From assembly GCA_964538995.1 (NCBI GenBank), contig CAZIFK010000001.1:1-64000 (forward strand): a DNA stretch of 64,000 bases. The letters run 5' to 3'. Below the pieces are notes generated by a model. The model did no database searches and was not told where the DNA came from. It saw only the letters and a program-made list of their open reading frames with translations. Source of the DNA: JADFRD01 sp964538995. Lineage in GTDB: Bacteria > Fidelibacterota > Marinisomatia > Marinisomatales > TCS55. Below, piece after piece: positions 1 through 9,025 of this stretch. Made by a program: the position numbers and the translations under genes. Position 1 is the first letter of the stretch; every line of letters starts with the position of its first letter.

Positions 1-161
1 CTGAAGCCAACTTTATGGATGATCTCGGAGCTGATTCTTTGGATACTGTAGAATTAATCATGCAGTTAGAAGAAGAATTTGGTATCGAAATCCCTGATGA
101 AGATGCCGAAGCCATGACGACTGTCGGTGCTGCTGTAGAATATATTGACAGTAAAAAATAA
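1..161 (+). CDS. acpP: Acyl carrier protein, 3' part only
   Basis: The window opens inside this gene; the reading frame starts at base 3 and ends with TAA at 159-161. The visible 52 residues contain the phosphopantetheine attachment motif GADSLDTVEL, with the modified serine in DSL, followed by the acidic helix EEEFGIEIPDEDAE that is typical of ACP and docks with FAS II enzymes. ACP carries growing acyl chains as thioesters in the cytoplasm. The gene lies two bases upstream of fabF, which is the usual acpP-fabF order, so the two are surely co-transcribed. The N-terminal part, about 25 residues, lies outside the window. Confidence 0.97.
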   Translation, partial: EANFMDDLGADSLDTVELIMQLEEEFGIEIPDEDAEAMTTVGAAVEYIDSKK

Positions 162-163
162 CC

Positions 164-1411
164 ATGTATAAGCGTCGTGTAGTTATCACCGGATTGGGAG
201 CTTTGGCTCCCAACGGTAACTCTGTCGCCGATTTCTGGGCCGGGTTATTGGCTGGGAAAAGCGGTATCCAGAATGTCACCTATTTTGACACAAAAGAATT
301 TGCCGTTACAATTGCCGGTGAATTGTCGGACTTTAATGCAGAGGACTATTTTGACAGAAAAAATATCCGTAAGCTCGATCTCTTTTCCATTTACGGACTG
401 ATTACAGCCGAAGAAGCTATCAATCATTCCGGTTTGGATTTGGATAAAATTGACAGGGATCGAGTAGGGGTTATTATAGGCAGTGGTGTCGGTGGCATTC
501 AGACTTTGGAAGAACAGCATTTAATCTTTCAGAATAAAGGTCCCAGAAGGGTTTCTCCCTTTTTTGTACCTAAAATGATTGCAAATATTGCTGCCGGACA
601 AATATCTATTAAATTTGGATTGAAGGGACCCAATTATACGGTTGTTTCTGCCTGTTCTTCTGCATCGGATGCCATAGGTCAGGCATTTCGTAAAATCCAA
701 TATGGTGAAACGGATGTGATGATTACAGGCGGTAGTGAAGCATCTGTTACACCTATGACCATTGCGGGTTTTGCAAATATGAAAGCATTGACCTCGTCCG
801 GAAATGACGATCCTGAAAAAGCCAGTCGTCCTTTCGATAAAGATCGTGATGGTTTCGTGCTTGGAGAAGGAGCCGGGATGATGGTCATGGAATCACTGGA
901 TCATGCGCGTTCCCGCGGAGCAAATATCTTATCAGAAATTAATGGATATGGCGCAACAGACGATGCATTTCACATTACTCAACCAGCAGAGGGTGGTGCC
1001 GGAGCCGTCAAAGCGATGAGGCTTGCATTAAAAGATGCAAATACACAACCGACCGACATTAACTATATTTGCGCCCACGGCACATCTACACACTTTAACG
1101 ATAAATCAGAATCAGCAGCCATTCGAACAGTATTTGGCAACCATGCCGATGCATTGAAGGTTAGCTCAATAAAATCGATGACAGGCCATCTTTTGGGAGC
1201 CAGCGGGGCCATCGCAGGCGTTGCCTGTGTACAATCATTATTGGAAAACAAAGTACCCCCGACCATTAATTATACAACCCCTGATCCTGAATGTGATTTG
1301 GATTATGTTCCCAATACAGCACAGGATCATGAATGTAATTATGTAATGCTCAATGCCTTTGGTTTTGGCGGCCACAATGCAGTATTGGTGATGAAAAAGT
1401 GGATTGAATAA
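164..1411 (+). CDS. fabF: 3-oxoacyl-ACP synthase II (KAS II)
   Basis: Beta-ketoacyl-ACP synthase of type II fatty acid synthesis; it condenses malonyl-ACP with acyl-ACP. The 415-residue length is normal for FabF. The Cys-His-His triad is visible: Cys164 in VVSACSSASD, His305 in CAHGTSTHFND, and His342 in SMTGHLLGASG. The C-terminal glycine-rich segment NAFGFGGHNAVLV is also conserved. The ATG at 164 sits two bases after the acpP stop, supporting translational coupling. The downstream rnc start overlaps the end of this gene, so acpP-fabF-rnc form one operon, a common bacterial arrangement. Some KAS II paralogues work in other pathways, but the acpP linkage argues for the housekeeping enzyme. 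Confidence 0.97.
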   Translation: MYKRRVVITGLGALAPNGNSVADFWAGLLAGKSGIQNVTYFDTKEFAVTIAGELSDFNAEDYFDRKNIRKLDLFSIYGLITAEEAINHSGLDLDKIDRDRVGVIIGSGVGGIQTLEEQHLIFQNKGPRRVSPFFVPKMIANIAAGQISIKFGLKGPNYTVVSACSSASDAIGQAFRKIQYGETDVMITGGSEASVTPMTIAGFANMKALTSSGNDDPEKASRPFDKDRDGFVLGEGAGMMVMESLDHARSRGANILSEINGYGATDDAFHITQPAEGGAGAVKAMRLALKDANTQPTDINYICAHGTSTHFNDKSESAAIRTVFGNHADALKVSSIKSMTGHLLGASGAIAGVACVQSLLENKVPPTINYTTPDPECDLDYVPNTAQDHECNYVMLNAFGFGGHNAVLVMKKWIE

Positions 1412-2123
1412 AGTGGCGTATTTGAAATCGCTTATAAACTTATTTCGCAAAAATTCATCTACATACACCGAACTAGAACGATTAATCAATTATACATTTT
1501 CTGATTATGCCTATTTATGCCAGGCATTTACTCATCGTTCTGTAAGTTCCGATCCTAAATACAATTACGAACGTCTGGAATTTTTAGGTGATGCTGTCAT
1601 TGATATCATCATCAGTGAAGAATTAATGAGAGAATTTCCTGAGGGTGACGAAGGAATATTGACAAAAAAGCGATCCGCATTGGTTCAACGTTCGTTTCTC
1701 GCTTCCATGGGGTCTATTTTAAAACTACTGGATCATTTCAATGTGGACCCAACAGTAAATTTACAAAACGAAAAAGTGGCTGATAAACAACTAGCTAATC
1801 TTTACGAATCACTGATCGGTGCTATGTATCTGGATGGTGGAATGAAACCTACCAGGAAACTAGTATTATCTACTATTTGGGTGAATCGAACCGAAGCATG
1901 GAAAAAGGTAAATTATAAAGGACAGCTAATTGAATATTGCCATTCAAAAAATATTGACAATCCAAAATTTCTAATTACAGATGTATCCGGTCCTGATCAT
2001 CAGAAAATGTTTGAAGTTCATGTCAAGATAGGTGATGATGTTTTTCCATCTGGGATGGGGATGGAAAAGAAGTCTGCAGAACAATCTGCCGCCGAACATG
2101 CTCTGGAATCGCTCCAGTCTTAG
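1404..2123 (+). CDS. rnc: Ribonuclease III
   Basis: Double-strand-specific endoribonuclease for rRNA and mRNA processing. The RNase III signature NYERLEFLGD spans residues 54-63, giving metal-site residues Glu56, Glu59 and Asp63; the second catalytic element ANLYESLIGAMYLDGG supplies Glu135. A C-terminal dsRNA-binding domain (about 165-237) ends in the typical KKSAEQSAAEHAL helix. Length 239 is usual. The start is uncertain: TTG at 1404 overlaps the fabF stop by eight bases, while a GTG at 1413 follows the fabF stop directly and would shorten the protein by three residues. The stop TAG overlaps the TAA of the convergent gene on the other strand (both within 2120-2123). Confidence 0.96.
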   Translation: MNKVAYLKSLINLFRKNSSTYTELERLINYTFSDYAYLCQAFTHRSVSSDPKYNYERLEFLGDAVIDIIISEELMREFPEGDEGILTKKRSALVQRSFLASMGSILKLLDHFNVDPTVNLQNEKVADKQLANLYESLIGAMYLDGGMKPTRKLVLSTIWVNRTEAWKKVNYKGQLIEYCHSKNIDNPKFLITDVSGPDHQKMFEVHVKIGDDVFPSGMGMEKKSAEQSAAEHALESLQS

Positions 2124-2677
2124 ACGAGTAGTTCTTTTATCTGATCCCTGATTTTCGCAGCCAGCTCATATTCTTCTTCATCAATAGCTGTCTGAAGTTT
2201 TTTCTCCAAGGAACTCAATGAAGGAGCCCATTCCGATATTTCTAATTTTTCATCTGAATCTTTATGAATATCCGGCATCATTCCAGCATCAGCCATAACA
2301 GAATCAGCAACCAAAATCGGTGCCTGTAGTCGCAACGCAACAGCCAAGGCATCGCTGGGTCTCGAATCAATGGATCTTTCACCAATACCGTCAACACTAA
2401 TTTCCAGACGGGCATAAAATACACCTTCTTTCAATTCGGTGATTTTGATCGTATTTAACTTACCTTCAATGCCTTTAATAATGTTTCCAACAAGATCGTG
2501 CGTAAGTGGTCTCGGCGTTTCCATAAATTCGAGAGCTAATGCAATGGATTGTGCTTCAAAAGCACCAACAATTACTGGCAACCGTCTCTCTCCATCAATC
2601 TCTTTTAAAATCACAGCGTAACTTCTGCTAGGTGGATGGAATGATATTTTATGAACTTTGACTGGTATCATGGACAA
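2120..2677 (-). CDS. Bifunctional nuclease (BFN/DUF151) domain protein with UVR motif
   Basis: The first about 130 residues match the bifunctional nuclease/DUF151 family (core motif DGERRLPVIVGAFEAQSIA and SRPSDALAVALR). A C-terminal UvrB/UvrC-type helical motif (LEKKLQTAIDEEEYELAAKIRDQIKEL, about residues 154-182, shown here in parts) is the UVR motif used for protein contacts in UvrB, UvrC and ClpC-type proteins. The BFN-UVR combination is known in Bacteroidetes-like genomes; its physiological role is not settled. The protein has no signal peptide, so it is cytoplasmic. It is convergent with rnc, sharing the four bases 2120-2123, and lies 50 bases downstream of the PGI/PMI gene, so it may be the last gene of that run. 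Confidence 0.85.
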   Translation of the reverse strand: MSMIPVKVHKISFHPPSRSYAVILKEIDGERRLPVIVGAFEAQSIALALEFMETPRPLTHDLVGNIIKGIEGKLNTIKITELKEGVFYARLEISVDGIGERSIDSRPSDALAVALRLQAPILVADSVMADAGMMPDIHKDSDEKLEISEWAPSLSSLEKKLQTAIDEEEYELAAKIRDQIKELLV

Positions 2678-2727
2678 AAACCCTGCTCAAATATAGACTT
2701 CGATTTTAACCGCAAACAATATTTTTC

Positions 2728-3771
2728 TTACTGTCTTGCTGATAATTCATCTTTTAAAAACATAATTGGCTTCACTGGCGACGGATCCGTTTCATGGAAA
2801 ATCGCACACCAATAACTTACCCAATCGCCAAAATGGATCATGTGTAAAAACCGTGAATTTGTATTGGATCCTTCAACCTGTATCGTATGTTGGTTCGTAT
2901 TCTTCACTTCGATGATTTTTTGAGTGATTTTCTGCCTTAATTGTATCCGATGATGATCATTTTCATCCTTCAGCCAGAGAACACTTAAATGATTAAACGC
3001 ATCTTTGTTATTTTCCCAGCCTACAATTTCATTATGATTCATTTCCGGTAATTCATTGTGATAAGCCAACATATCCGCATTTTCGCAAAACTGTCCTTTT
3101 AAGCGTAGTGCCGCGACCGCAGTGCTGTCGGATGTACCATAAATGATGGGAATTGTTTTGTAAATATTTTTTGCTAACTGGTATGTGGGATTGAAATCAT
3201 TTTCAGCATTGTAACTATCTCTTTTATTGCGTAGTAGATCAACTGTTGTATAGATATCATTCAGAACGGATTCTCTAATTAAACCCTGATTGATGAAATG
3301 AAATAACATGGGTACAAATGAATATGCCAATGCAGCTCTCGGCTGCAGTCCGGTCGGAATGGAAATAACATCCAAACCATTCTCATGCAATTTTTTTGTC
3401 AAAGTTCCCCCGGTTGAAATACCACAAATCATTGCGCCCCTCTCCTTTGCATCTTCATAAGCAGAAAGACTTTCTTCTGTGTTTCCTGAATATGAGGAAC
3501 ATATGACCAGGGTATGTTCATCTACCCAATTGGGTAATGTATAATTCCGGATGACAACAAACGGCACGGTTAATTCATTTGATAGAAAAACTCGACAAAC
3601 ATCACCACCGATTGCTGAACCACCCATTCCAGCAACAACAATATTCCTGATTTCTTTAAAAGTTATCTTTGGCGAAAATTCCCGACCAATCTCCAAGGCA
3701 TCTGCCAGATGATCCGGAAAATCATAGATCGCTTTGCCCATGTTTTGTTTATCAATTGATTGTCTGTCCAT
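2728..3771 (-). CDS. Bifunctional phosphoglucose/phosphomannose isomerase
   Basis: SIS-fold sugar isomerase of the PGI/PMI family, interconverting glucose-6-P or mannose-6-P with fructose-6-P. The N-terminal SIS domain has VVAGMGGSAIGGD and the sugar-phosphate loop CSSYSGNTEE; the second SIS domain contains IIYGTSDSTAVAALRLKGQ and the ENADMLAYHNELPEMNHNE segment with the likely catalytic Glu and His. Its 347 residues match the family. The ATG shares one base with the stop of the polyprenyl synthase gene (TAATG), implying coupled translation. Together with the phosphohexomutase two genes upstream, it would link glycolysis to nucleotide-sugar precursors for surface polysaccharides. Confidence 0.93.
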   Translation of the reverse strand: MDRQSIDKQNMGKAIYDFPDHLADALEIGREFSPKITFKEIRNIVVAGMGGSAIGGDVCRVFLSNELTVPFVVIRNYTLPNWVDEHTLVICSSYSGNTEESLSAYEDAKERGAMICGISTGGTLTKKLHENGLDVISIPTGLQPRAALAYSFVPMLFHFINQGLIRESVLNDIYTTVDLLRNKRDSYNAENDFNPTYQLAKNIYKTIPIIYGTSDSTAVAALRLKGQFCENADMLAYHNELPEMNHNEIVGWENNKDAFNHLSVLWLKDENDHHRIQLRQKITQKIIEVKNTNQHTIQVEGSNTNSRFLHMIHFGDWVSYWCAIFHETDPSPVKPIMFLKDELSARQ

Positions 3772-4730
3772 TAGTAAGTTCTGTTTAATACGTGTTCTGT
3801 GAATTGGTTCAGTATGTTTCGATGGTCATTTTTCAATATTAACAAGGATGATTTTGCCTTCTGAATAAAATTATTGGTCATTTCTTCCGCTCTTTTCTTA
3901 ATACCAGTTTCAATAAAGAATACCCGCATCTGTTTCAATTTAAATGAAATGTCTTCATTGATAGTTTCAATTTGATCCCAACCGTCATGCTTTTTGGCCA
4001 GTATAGTCAATATGGTTTGTTTTCCAGCGGCAATGTCGCTGCCTAAACTTTTTCCCATCTGTTCTACATCACTGAATATTTCAAGTATATCGTCCTGGAC
4101 TTGAAATGCCTTGCCCAAGTTCATTCCATAATTTCGCATTTCATTTCGAACCATTTCATCCTGATTACCGAGAATGGCACCCAGTTCAGCGCAGAGGCTT
4201 AATAATTCTCCTGTTTTTTTTCCAATCATATTTAGATACTGATCCAAGGTAATTTGTGTGTCATTTTCATATTCCAGATCAAAAGCCTGGCCTTCACACA
4301 CGGATAAAGATGCTTTATTAAAAGCCTGAAAAGCAGCAAAAGAATTCACTTGCCCAATCATCAGCTGAGCTAAAGCAAAAATACTGTCACCTGCCAAAAT
4401 AGCTTCATTGATTCCAAATTGTTTATGGATCGTTGGTTGACTATGACGAGTATCATCATTATCCATAATATCATCGTGGATAAGTGTGAAGTTGTGCATC
4501 AGTTCAACTGCCATCCCGGCATGCATAAGATCACCCGGATCCGCATCAAATCCACGGCCTGATAAATGAACAAGAACGGGACGAAGACGTTTTCCTTTTC
4601 CTTTTAATGCAAAATGTATCGGTTCATATAAATAAGACGGTTCATCAGGTAAATCCATTTTCCAGAGATGGCGATCCGTTTCGGATCGGATCAAGTCAAC
4701 TAATTCAGAAAAAGGTTTAGTGTCCAACAT
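3771..4730 (-). CDS. Polyprenyl diphosphate synthase (trans-isoprenyl, GGPP/octaprenyl type)
   Basis: Head-to-tail prenyl transferase that adds isopentenyl diphosphate units to allylic diphosphates. The first aspartate-rich motif is HDDIMDND at about 85-92, preceded by the KGKGKRLRP substrate loop; the second is QVQDDILEIFSD at about 210-221, where the usual last Asp of DDxxD is Glu. The 319-residue length fits GGPP, farnesyl or longer-chain synthases; the product length cannot be read with certainty from sequence. The start lies inside the 3' end of the phosphohexomutase gene (14-base overlap), and the stop overlaps the next start, so the three genes are one transcription unit. Confidence 0.92.
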   Translation of the reverse strand: MLDTKPFSELVDLIRSETDRHLWKMDLPDEPSYLYEPIHFALKGKGKRLRPVLVHLSGRGFDADPGDLMHAGMAVELMHNFTLIHDDIMDNDDTRHSQPTIHKQFGINEAILAGDSIFALAQLMIGQVNSFAAFQAFNKASLSVCEGQAFDLEYENDTQITLDQYLNMIGKKTGELLSLCAELGAILGNQDEMVRNEMRNYGMNLGKAFQVQDDILEIFSDVEQMGKSLGSDIAAGKQTILTILAKKHDGWDQIETINEDISFKLKQMRVFFIETGIKKRAEEMTNNFIQKAKSSLLILKNDHRNILNQFTEHVLNRTY

Positions 4731-6087
4731 CTAGTTTCAACGTCCCAATTTCCTGGAGTTTATCCAGGACCAGGTTCTTGATTTCTTCCATTCGTTTTTG
4801 CGAATTGGCTTCAAATCTGCAGACGATAACCGGTTGGGTATTGGATGATCGTACCAGCCCCCATCCGTCACCGAACCTTATTCGTACACCATCCACTGTA
4901 CTACAATCAAAATTGGACGTGAAATATTCCACAGCCTCCTTGGCAATACGGAATTTTTCTTCATCATTTTCGGCTTCTAGTCTCATTTCCGGCGTGGAAT
5001 AATACTGGGGCAGCTCCTGTCTCAATTCTGATAATTTTTTATTCGTTCTAGAGAGCGTCTGAATAATCCGAAGCGCAACATAAATGGCATCGTCGTAGCC
5101 GAAATAATCGTCAGCAAAAAAGATATGTCCACTCATTTCACCGCCCAGCCGGCAACCCAGTTCGTGCATTTTCTGTTTAATCAAAGAATGACCGGTTTTC
5201 CACATGATGGGTTTCCCACCATATTTAATAATCATTTCTTCCAGAGCTTGGGAGCACTTCACATCATATAATATTTCTTCACCTTCATTCTGGATCACTT
5301 CCGGAAGGAACAGAGCCATGAGCTGATCTGCCCAGATGATCTCGCCTGTTTCATCCACTACACCCACACGATCGGCATCGCCGTCAAACGCCACACCAAT
5401 ATCATACTGGCCGGTTTTCATTTTGTTAATCAGGTCGGCGAGGTTTTCCTTGATTGTTGGATCAGGATGGTGATTGGGAAAAGTCCCATCAATATCGCAA
5501 TAGAGTTCGGTCAATTCAATATCCAGTTTTTTAAATATGTCCGGTGCGAGAATACCGCCGGCTGCATTACCGCAATCCATAACGACCTTTAAGGGTCGTT
5601 CTAAATGGATTTTACTAATGATCATTTTGGTGTATGTTTCTTTTAGGTCATACTTAGCCTCGCTCCCTTCACCCGTTTCGAAATCTCCGGTTTCAATTAT
5701 TTTGCGAATATCCTGAATCTGATCACCAAATACTGCTTTGCGCTCCAAGGACATTTTAAATCCGTTGAATTCCGGTGGATTGTGGGAGCCGGTAATTTGC
5801 ATGGCTCCGGATACACCTAGTTCAAACATACTGAAATAATTAACAGGTGTTGGCAGTATACCGATGTTGATCACATCCACTCCTGTGGATAAAACACCCT
5901 TTTTGAAATGTTTAATAAGTTCAGGTGTTGTTAACCGAATATCACCGCTTAAGGCAATTTCCTGACCGCCGGCACGCTTAACAAAGGTTCCAAAACCCTT
6001 ACCTAGATTTTCAACAACATCCGGCGGAAAATCTTCGGCCACCTTGCCGCGGATATCATATTCTCTGAAAATATATTTATTTATCAT
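4717..6087 (-). CDS. Phosphomannomutase/phosphoglucomutase
   Basis: Alpha-D-phosphohexomutase that moves phosphate between C1 and C6 of mannose or glucose phosphates. All four active-site loops are visible: phosphoserine Ser101 in ITGSHNPPEFN, metal loop DGDADR at 235-240, sugar-specificity loop GEMSGH at 316-321, and phosphate loop RSSNTQP near 425. The GEMSGH form is the dual-specificity PMM/PGM signature as in AlgC-like enzymes. Length 456 is normal. Cytoplasmic. It heads the run mutase-prenyl synthase-isomerase and feeds GDP-mannose or UDP-glucose synthesis. An AT-rich 140-base gap upstream (with a 7-bp hairpin at 6095-6114) separates it from the divergent gene at 6228. Confidence 0.95.
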   Translation of the reverse strand: MINKYIFREYDIRGKVAEDFPPDVVENLGKGFGTFVKRAGGQEIALSGDIRLTTPELIKHFKKGVLSTGVDVINIGILPTPVNYFSMFELGVSGAMQITGSHNPPEFNGFKMSLERKAVFGDQIQDIRKIIETGDFETGEGSEAKYDLKETYTKMIISKIHLERPLKVVMDCGNAAGGILAPDIFKKLDIELTELYCDIDGTFPNHHPDPTIKENLADLINKMKTGQYDIGVAFDGDADRVGVVDETGEIIWADQLMALFLPEVIQNEGEEILYDVKCSQALEEMIIKYGGKPIMWKTGHSLIKQKMHELGCRLGGEMSGHIFFADDYFGYDDAIYVALRIIQTLSRTNKKLSELRQELPQYYSTPEMRLEAENDEEKFRIAKEAVEYFTSNFDCSTVDGVRIRFGDGWGLVRSSNTQPVIVCRFEANSQKRMEEIKNLVLDKLQEIGTLKLDVGH

Positions 6088-6094
6088 AATTTAT

Positions 6095-6114
6095 TTGTTA
6101 ATTGTTTTTAACAA
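6095..6114 (-). other. Short AT-rich hairpin in the 5' region of the phosphohexomutase gene
   Basis: TTGTTAA at 6095-6101 and TTAACAA at 6108-6114 are perfect inverted repeats around a six-base loop, 8 bases upstream of the mutase ATG. It could be an operator or a 5'UTR hairpin; its low GC makes chance occurrence quite possible. Confidence 0.3.
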
Positions 6115-6227
6115 CAGGTTAATGAATTTAAGAAATTAGAAATAGAAATTACTGTGATTCAAATTTAGATGATAATATTTCATCAATTAATTCCTAATAA
6201 TTAATAATAAACTCATTAAGTTTTGTT

Positions 6228-7079
6228 ATGAGGATAATGAATTTAAATCTATTGACAGCTATTATTATGTCTTTTGCTTTTTCTCAAAACAATCTGTTAA
6301 TTAATCAAGAATCATCAAGAGAAAAAAACAAGCGTATTTTGATTGGGTCTGTCCTGTTGGGTGTAGAATATATCTCTGGATATTCCTTGGCATACAAAAT
6401 GTGGTGGCCAGAAGGATTTAGAAAAATTAATCCATTTTCGAATATAGGTGAAAAAGAGCCTTTTTTCGTTGACGAAATTATTCACTCATTTGGAAATGTT
6501 CTCTCACAGGATATTCATTATAAAATTATGAAAAAATACTTTCATATCAATTCCCCTTGGCCTTCTATGATTCTTACTTCCTTATCTTGGTTTAGTATTG
6601 AAGCTTTGGATGCAATGGAAAAGCGAAATGGTTGGCGGTTTTCAATAAATGATGAACTCGGTAATCTTGCAGGAGTTGCCTTTTGGTATTATAAATATAA
6701 TCATCCTAATAGTCATTTATATTTAAGATTGGGTTTTCGACAATGGGGAAATGCTATTTCATTTGTGCAGGATTTACCACTTTTATTTACAGATAGGGAT
6801 GTGTTTGGTAAACAGCATAATCATGATAAATATACCATTTTAAAAACAGAATTGATTTACATGTTTAAACAAAATGTTTACACGGGGATAGCCGTATCCA
6901 GAGCGTCACCAAACAGTCAGAATAATGTTTGGGGTGTGACAGTAGGATGGGATATAATTAATTATTTGAATCAATTGAAACCGGGATGGTATAATACTAC
7001 TTTTGATTTTATTAGAAAAAATTTCTCTATGAATATCAGCATTACTTATTGGGATGATAGACGTATTACACCTATTTGA
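6228..7079 (+). CDS. Exported protein resembling the DUF2279/YfiM family
   Basis: A 283-residue protein with an N-terminal hydrophobic signal ending FAFSQ (about residue 19). The middle has a pattern seen in DUF2279/YfiM-like proteins: a helix with YSLAYKMWW, then EPFFVDEIIHSFGN with conserved acidic and His residues, a WFSIEALDAMEKRNGW helix and a small DELGNLAG segment. The C-terminal third alternates hydrophobic and polar residues, suggesting beta strands. The role is unknown; YfiM-like proteins are predicted envelope proteins. Two starts are possible: ATG 6228, or ATG 6237, which follows a GAGG. It converges on the kinase gene with a seven-base gap. Family assignment is by eye and moderate. 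Confidence 0.6.
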   Translation: MRIMNLNLLTAIIMSFAFSQNNLLINQESSREKNKRILIGSVLLGVEYISGYSLAYKMWWPEGFRKINPFSNIGEKEPFFVDEIIHSFGNVLSQDIHYKIMKKYFHINSPWPSMILTSLSWFSIEALDAMEKRNGWRFSINDELGNLAGVAFWYYKYNHPNSHLYLRLGFRQWGNAISFVQDLPLLFTDRDVFGKQHNHDKYTILKTELIYMFKQNVYTGIAVSRASPNSQNNVWGVTVGWDIINYLNQLKPGWYNTTFDFIRKNFSMNISITYWDDRRITPI

Positions 7080-7086
7080 ACCTAAT

Positions 7087-8538
7087 TTAATAATCAAATT
7101 CACTGCTACCAATGAACTCTCTTAAAATCGAAATCCGCGGTACTGATTTTTCATCCAAGAGTTCAAAAAACGATAATAACATCATTAATCTTTCAGCTTC
7201 CATCGCAAATTCAGATCCGCTGTCTATCTCCCTCAACAGCGGAAGAGTATATTTGGCCAAAACCGGTAATTCATAAGCCAGCGAGGAATTGAACATGTAA
7301 TCAGCTTCTTCTTGAAAAGGGAATATATTCACGTCTTCTCCTTTTCGAACCATGGACCAGCGCCCCAGAGTTTCCGAAGAAGAGTATCCGCGAAACTTAT
7401 GGTCTCTCACCATTCGTCGGAGAAGGCGATTATCGGATGTGGATATACGGTGATTCGCATCGATGTTCATTTGTGTAATAGCGCTGATATAAATATGAAG
7501 TAAATGATTTTTTCCCAGTGTTTTAGTTAGAATCGGGTTTAATCCATGGATACCTTCCAGAAGGATAAAATCCCATTTTCCAAGCTGGACCGTCTCTTCT
7601 GATTCTTTGCCGGTTCCTGATACAAAATCAAACTTCCGCAAATTCACCGGGTGGCTATTTACCAGTAGCTCTAAATGTTCACACAATAAATCTGTATTTA
7701 TTGCAGAAATGCTTTCAAAATCAATTTGACCATCTTCATTGGGTTTCAAATCATTCCTGTTCATGAAGTAATCATCCATGGATATTTGAATTGTATTGAA
7801 TCCATTGACTCGCAATTGAATACCAAGGCGTTTAGCAAACGTTGTTTTCCCAGAAGAAGACGGCCCTGCAATAGTGATAATACGTTTTTCAGGAAATTCT
7901 ATAACCAGTTTATCGGCAATATTACTGATTTTCTTTTCATGAAGACCTTCAGCTACCCAAATCATTTCCCGGATGTCTCCGTTTCGAATCAGATCATTCA
8001 ATTCTCTAATTGTTGAAACACCAAGAATAGCTCCCCACTGTTCATGTTCTTCAATAATTGAAAACAATCTAGGCTGATCTTTAAAAAGTGGGAAAATGCC
8101 TTTATCATTCTGAAAACGTATAATAAACCCATCATTATATTTTTGGAGCTTGAAAATATTCAATCGGGCTTTGTCAGTTTCCATGGCTCCTAGCTGGATA
8201 TCCCAATGAGCACCGAACTGAATAATGGAGATAGTATCCTTTTTCCATTGCCGGAGCAACTCCAGCTTGCTCTGGGAATTCATGTTTTCCAAATCCTTCC
8301 GCACCCTTTGTTTAGAACGGGATTCCAACTCAATTGGCGTTGTGTTCTTTATCCAATCGAATAATTGAACTTCCAATTCCTTTAAATTTTTCCCCGACAT
8401 TTTTTCCCAATTCGCCTCATGGCAAAAAAAGCCATCTCCAAATGAGTGTTCGATAACAATTTGGTGAGGATGAAACAATTTATTGAAAGCTTTAGAAAGC
8501 AGAAATAAAACAGTGTTTTGAGCAGCGTTAGCGTTCAT
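7087..8538 (-). CDS. Uridine-kinase-like P-loop kinase with ThrRS-like N-terminal domain
   Basis: Cytoplasmic kinase of the phosphoribulokinase/uridine kinase family. The Walker A motif GPSSSGKTT lies at about 225-233, followed by the base/ribose region ISMDDYFMNRNDLKPNEDG and the LLEGIHGLNP strand. The N-terminal about 200 residues resemble the second additional (editing-type) domain of threonyl-tRNA synthetase (HSFGDGFFCH, then a conserved spacing to the kinase part), but the HxxxH zinc motif of ThrRS is not visible. Such fused nucleoside kinases are common in Bacteroidetes, Firmicutes and Thermotogae; the substrate is probably a nucleoside, though not proven. 483 residues is somewhat short for the TGS-containing versions (about 550), so the TGS domain seems absent. 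Confidence 0.82.
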   Translation of the reverse strand: MNANAAQNTVLFLLSKAFNKLFHPHQIVIEHSFGDGFFCHEANWEKMSGKNLKELEVQLFDWIKNTTPIELESRSKQRVRKDLENMNSQSKLELLRQWKKDTISIIQFGAHWDIQLGAMETDKARLNIFKLQKYNDGFIIRFQNDKGIFPLFKDQPRLFSIIEEHEQWGAILGVSTIRELNDLIRNGDIREMIWVAEGLHEKKISNIADKLVIEFPEKRIITIAGPSSSGKTTFAKRLGIQLRVNGFNTIQISMDDYFMNRNDLKPNEDGQIDFESISAINTDLLCEHLELLVNSHPVNLRKFDFVSGTGKESEETVQLGKWDFILLEGIHGLNPILTKTLGKNHLLHIYISAITQMNIDANHRISTSDNRLLRRMVRDHKFRGYSSSETLGRWSMVRKGEDVNIFPFQEEADYMFNSSLAYELPVLAKYTLPLLREIDSGSEFAMEAERLMMLLSFFELLDEKSVPRISILREFIGSSEFDY

Positions 8539-8812
8539 TCAGTATTTCTTTCATAATATTTACCAGCGTCCCTTTATTGTCAAATATGTTATGATACTAT
8601 GAATCATTCTTAATTCATCCACTCTTCTCGATCCAGTAAGTAACCTTGCTGGGAGCATCTTTAACATGAATTTAATTTACATAATCATAGCAGTGACAAC
8701 TAATATTAGAGAACACTTGTTAGGTATCCTGCTGATGGCGCCTGTTTATCGGCATTACTTTTACAATATGAAACATGATGGATGTAAATGGAGGTGTGAT
8801 AGAGCCTAAATC
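8539..8812. other. 274-base spacer with no convincing gene
   Basis: AT-rich spacer between the kinase start and a small membrane protein gene. On the + strand an ATG at 8667 opens a 47-codon frame ending at 8810 with a hydrophobic start, but it has no ribosome binding site and no recognisable similarity, so I do not call it. It presumably holds the promoter of the kinase gene. Confidence 0.4.
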
Positions 8813-9025
8813 TTATTCCTCTGCCTGGGATTCATCATCAACATCCCTGGCTTGCCGATGCATGCGTGCATCCTGCACGATTTTTTTTGCCATTTCTTCT
8901 ACTACCTTTTTTGAAAGTCGTCCCTCATTAGCCTTTTTCCGATCTGCCAAGAGATTTTTAATTATCATGAAAACCAAATAACAGCCGCCGATAACGAATG
9001 TAATTATTAGTATTATATTCCACAT
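8813..9025 (-). CDS. Small single-pass membrane protein, unknown function
   Basis: A 70-residue product with one N-terminal transmembrane segment (about residues 3-24) followed by a highly charged, probably helical tail rich in Lys, Arg, Asp and Glu (KKVVEEMAKKIVQDARMHRQ). This layout is typical of small bacterial membrane-anchored hypothetical proteins. I see no good Shine-Dalgarno sequence upstream of the ATG at 9025. It is flanked by two spacers of about 300 bases, so it is likely monocistronic. I do not recognise a family. It could be spurious, but the clean membrane-plus-charged-tail composition favours a real gene. Confidence 0.5.
   Translation of the reverse strand: MWNIILIITFVIGGCYLVFMIIKNLLADRKKANEGRLSKKVVEEMAKKIVQDARMHRQARDVDDESQAEE

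Noticed and set aside
8667..8810. 47-codon + strand frame with hydrophobic start
   Set aside because: No ribosome binding site, mixed composition and no similarity; a chance frame in an AT-rich spacer.
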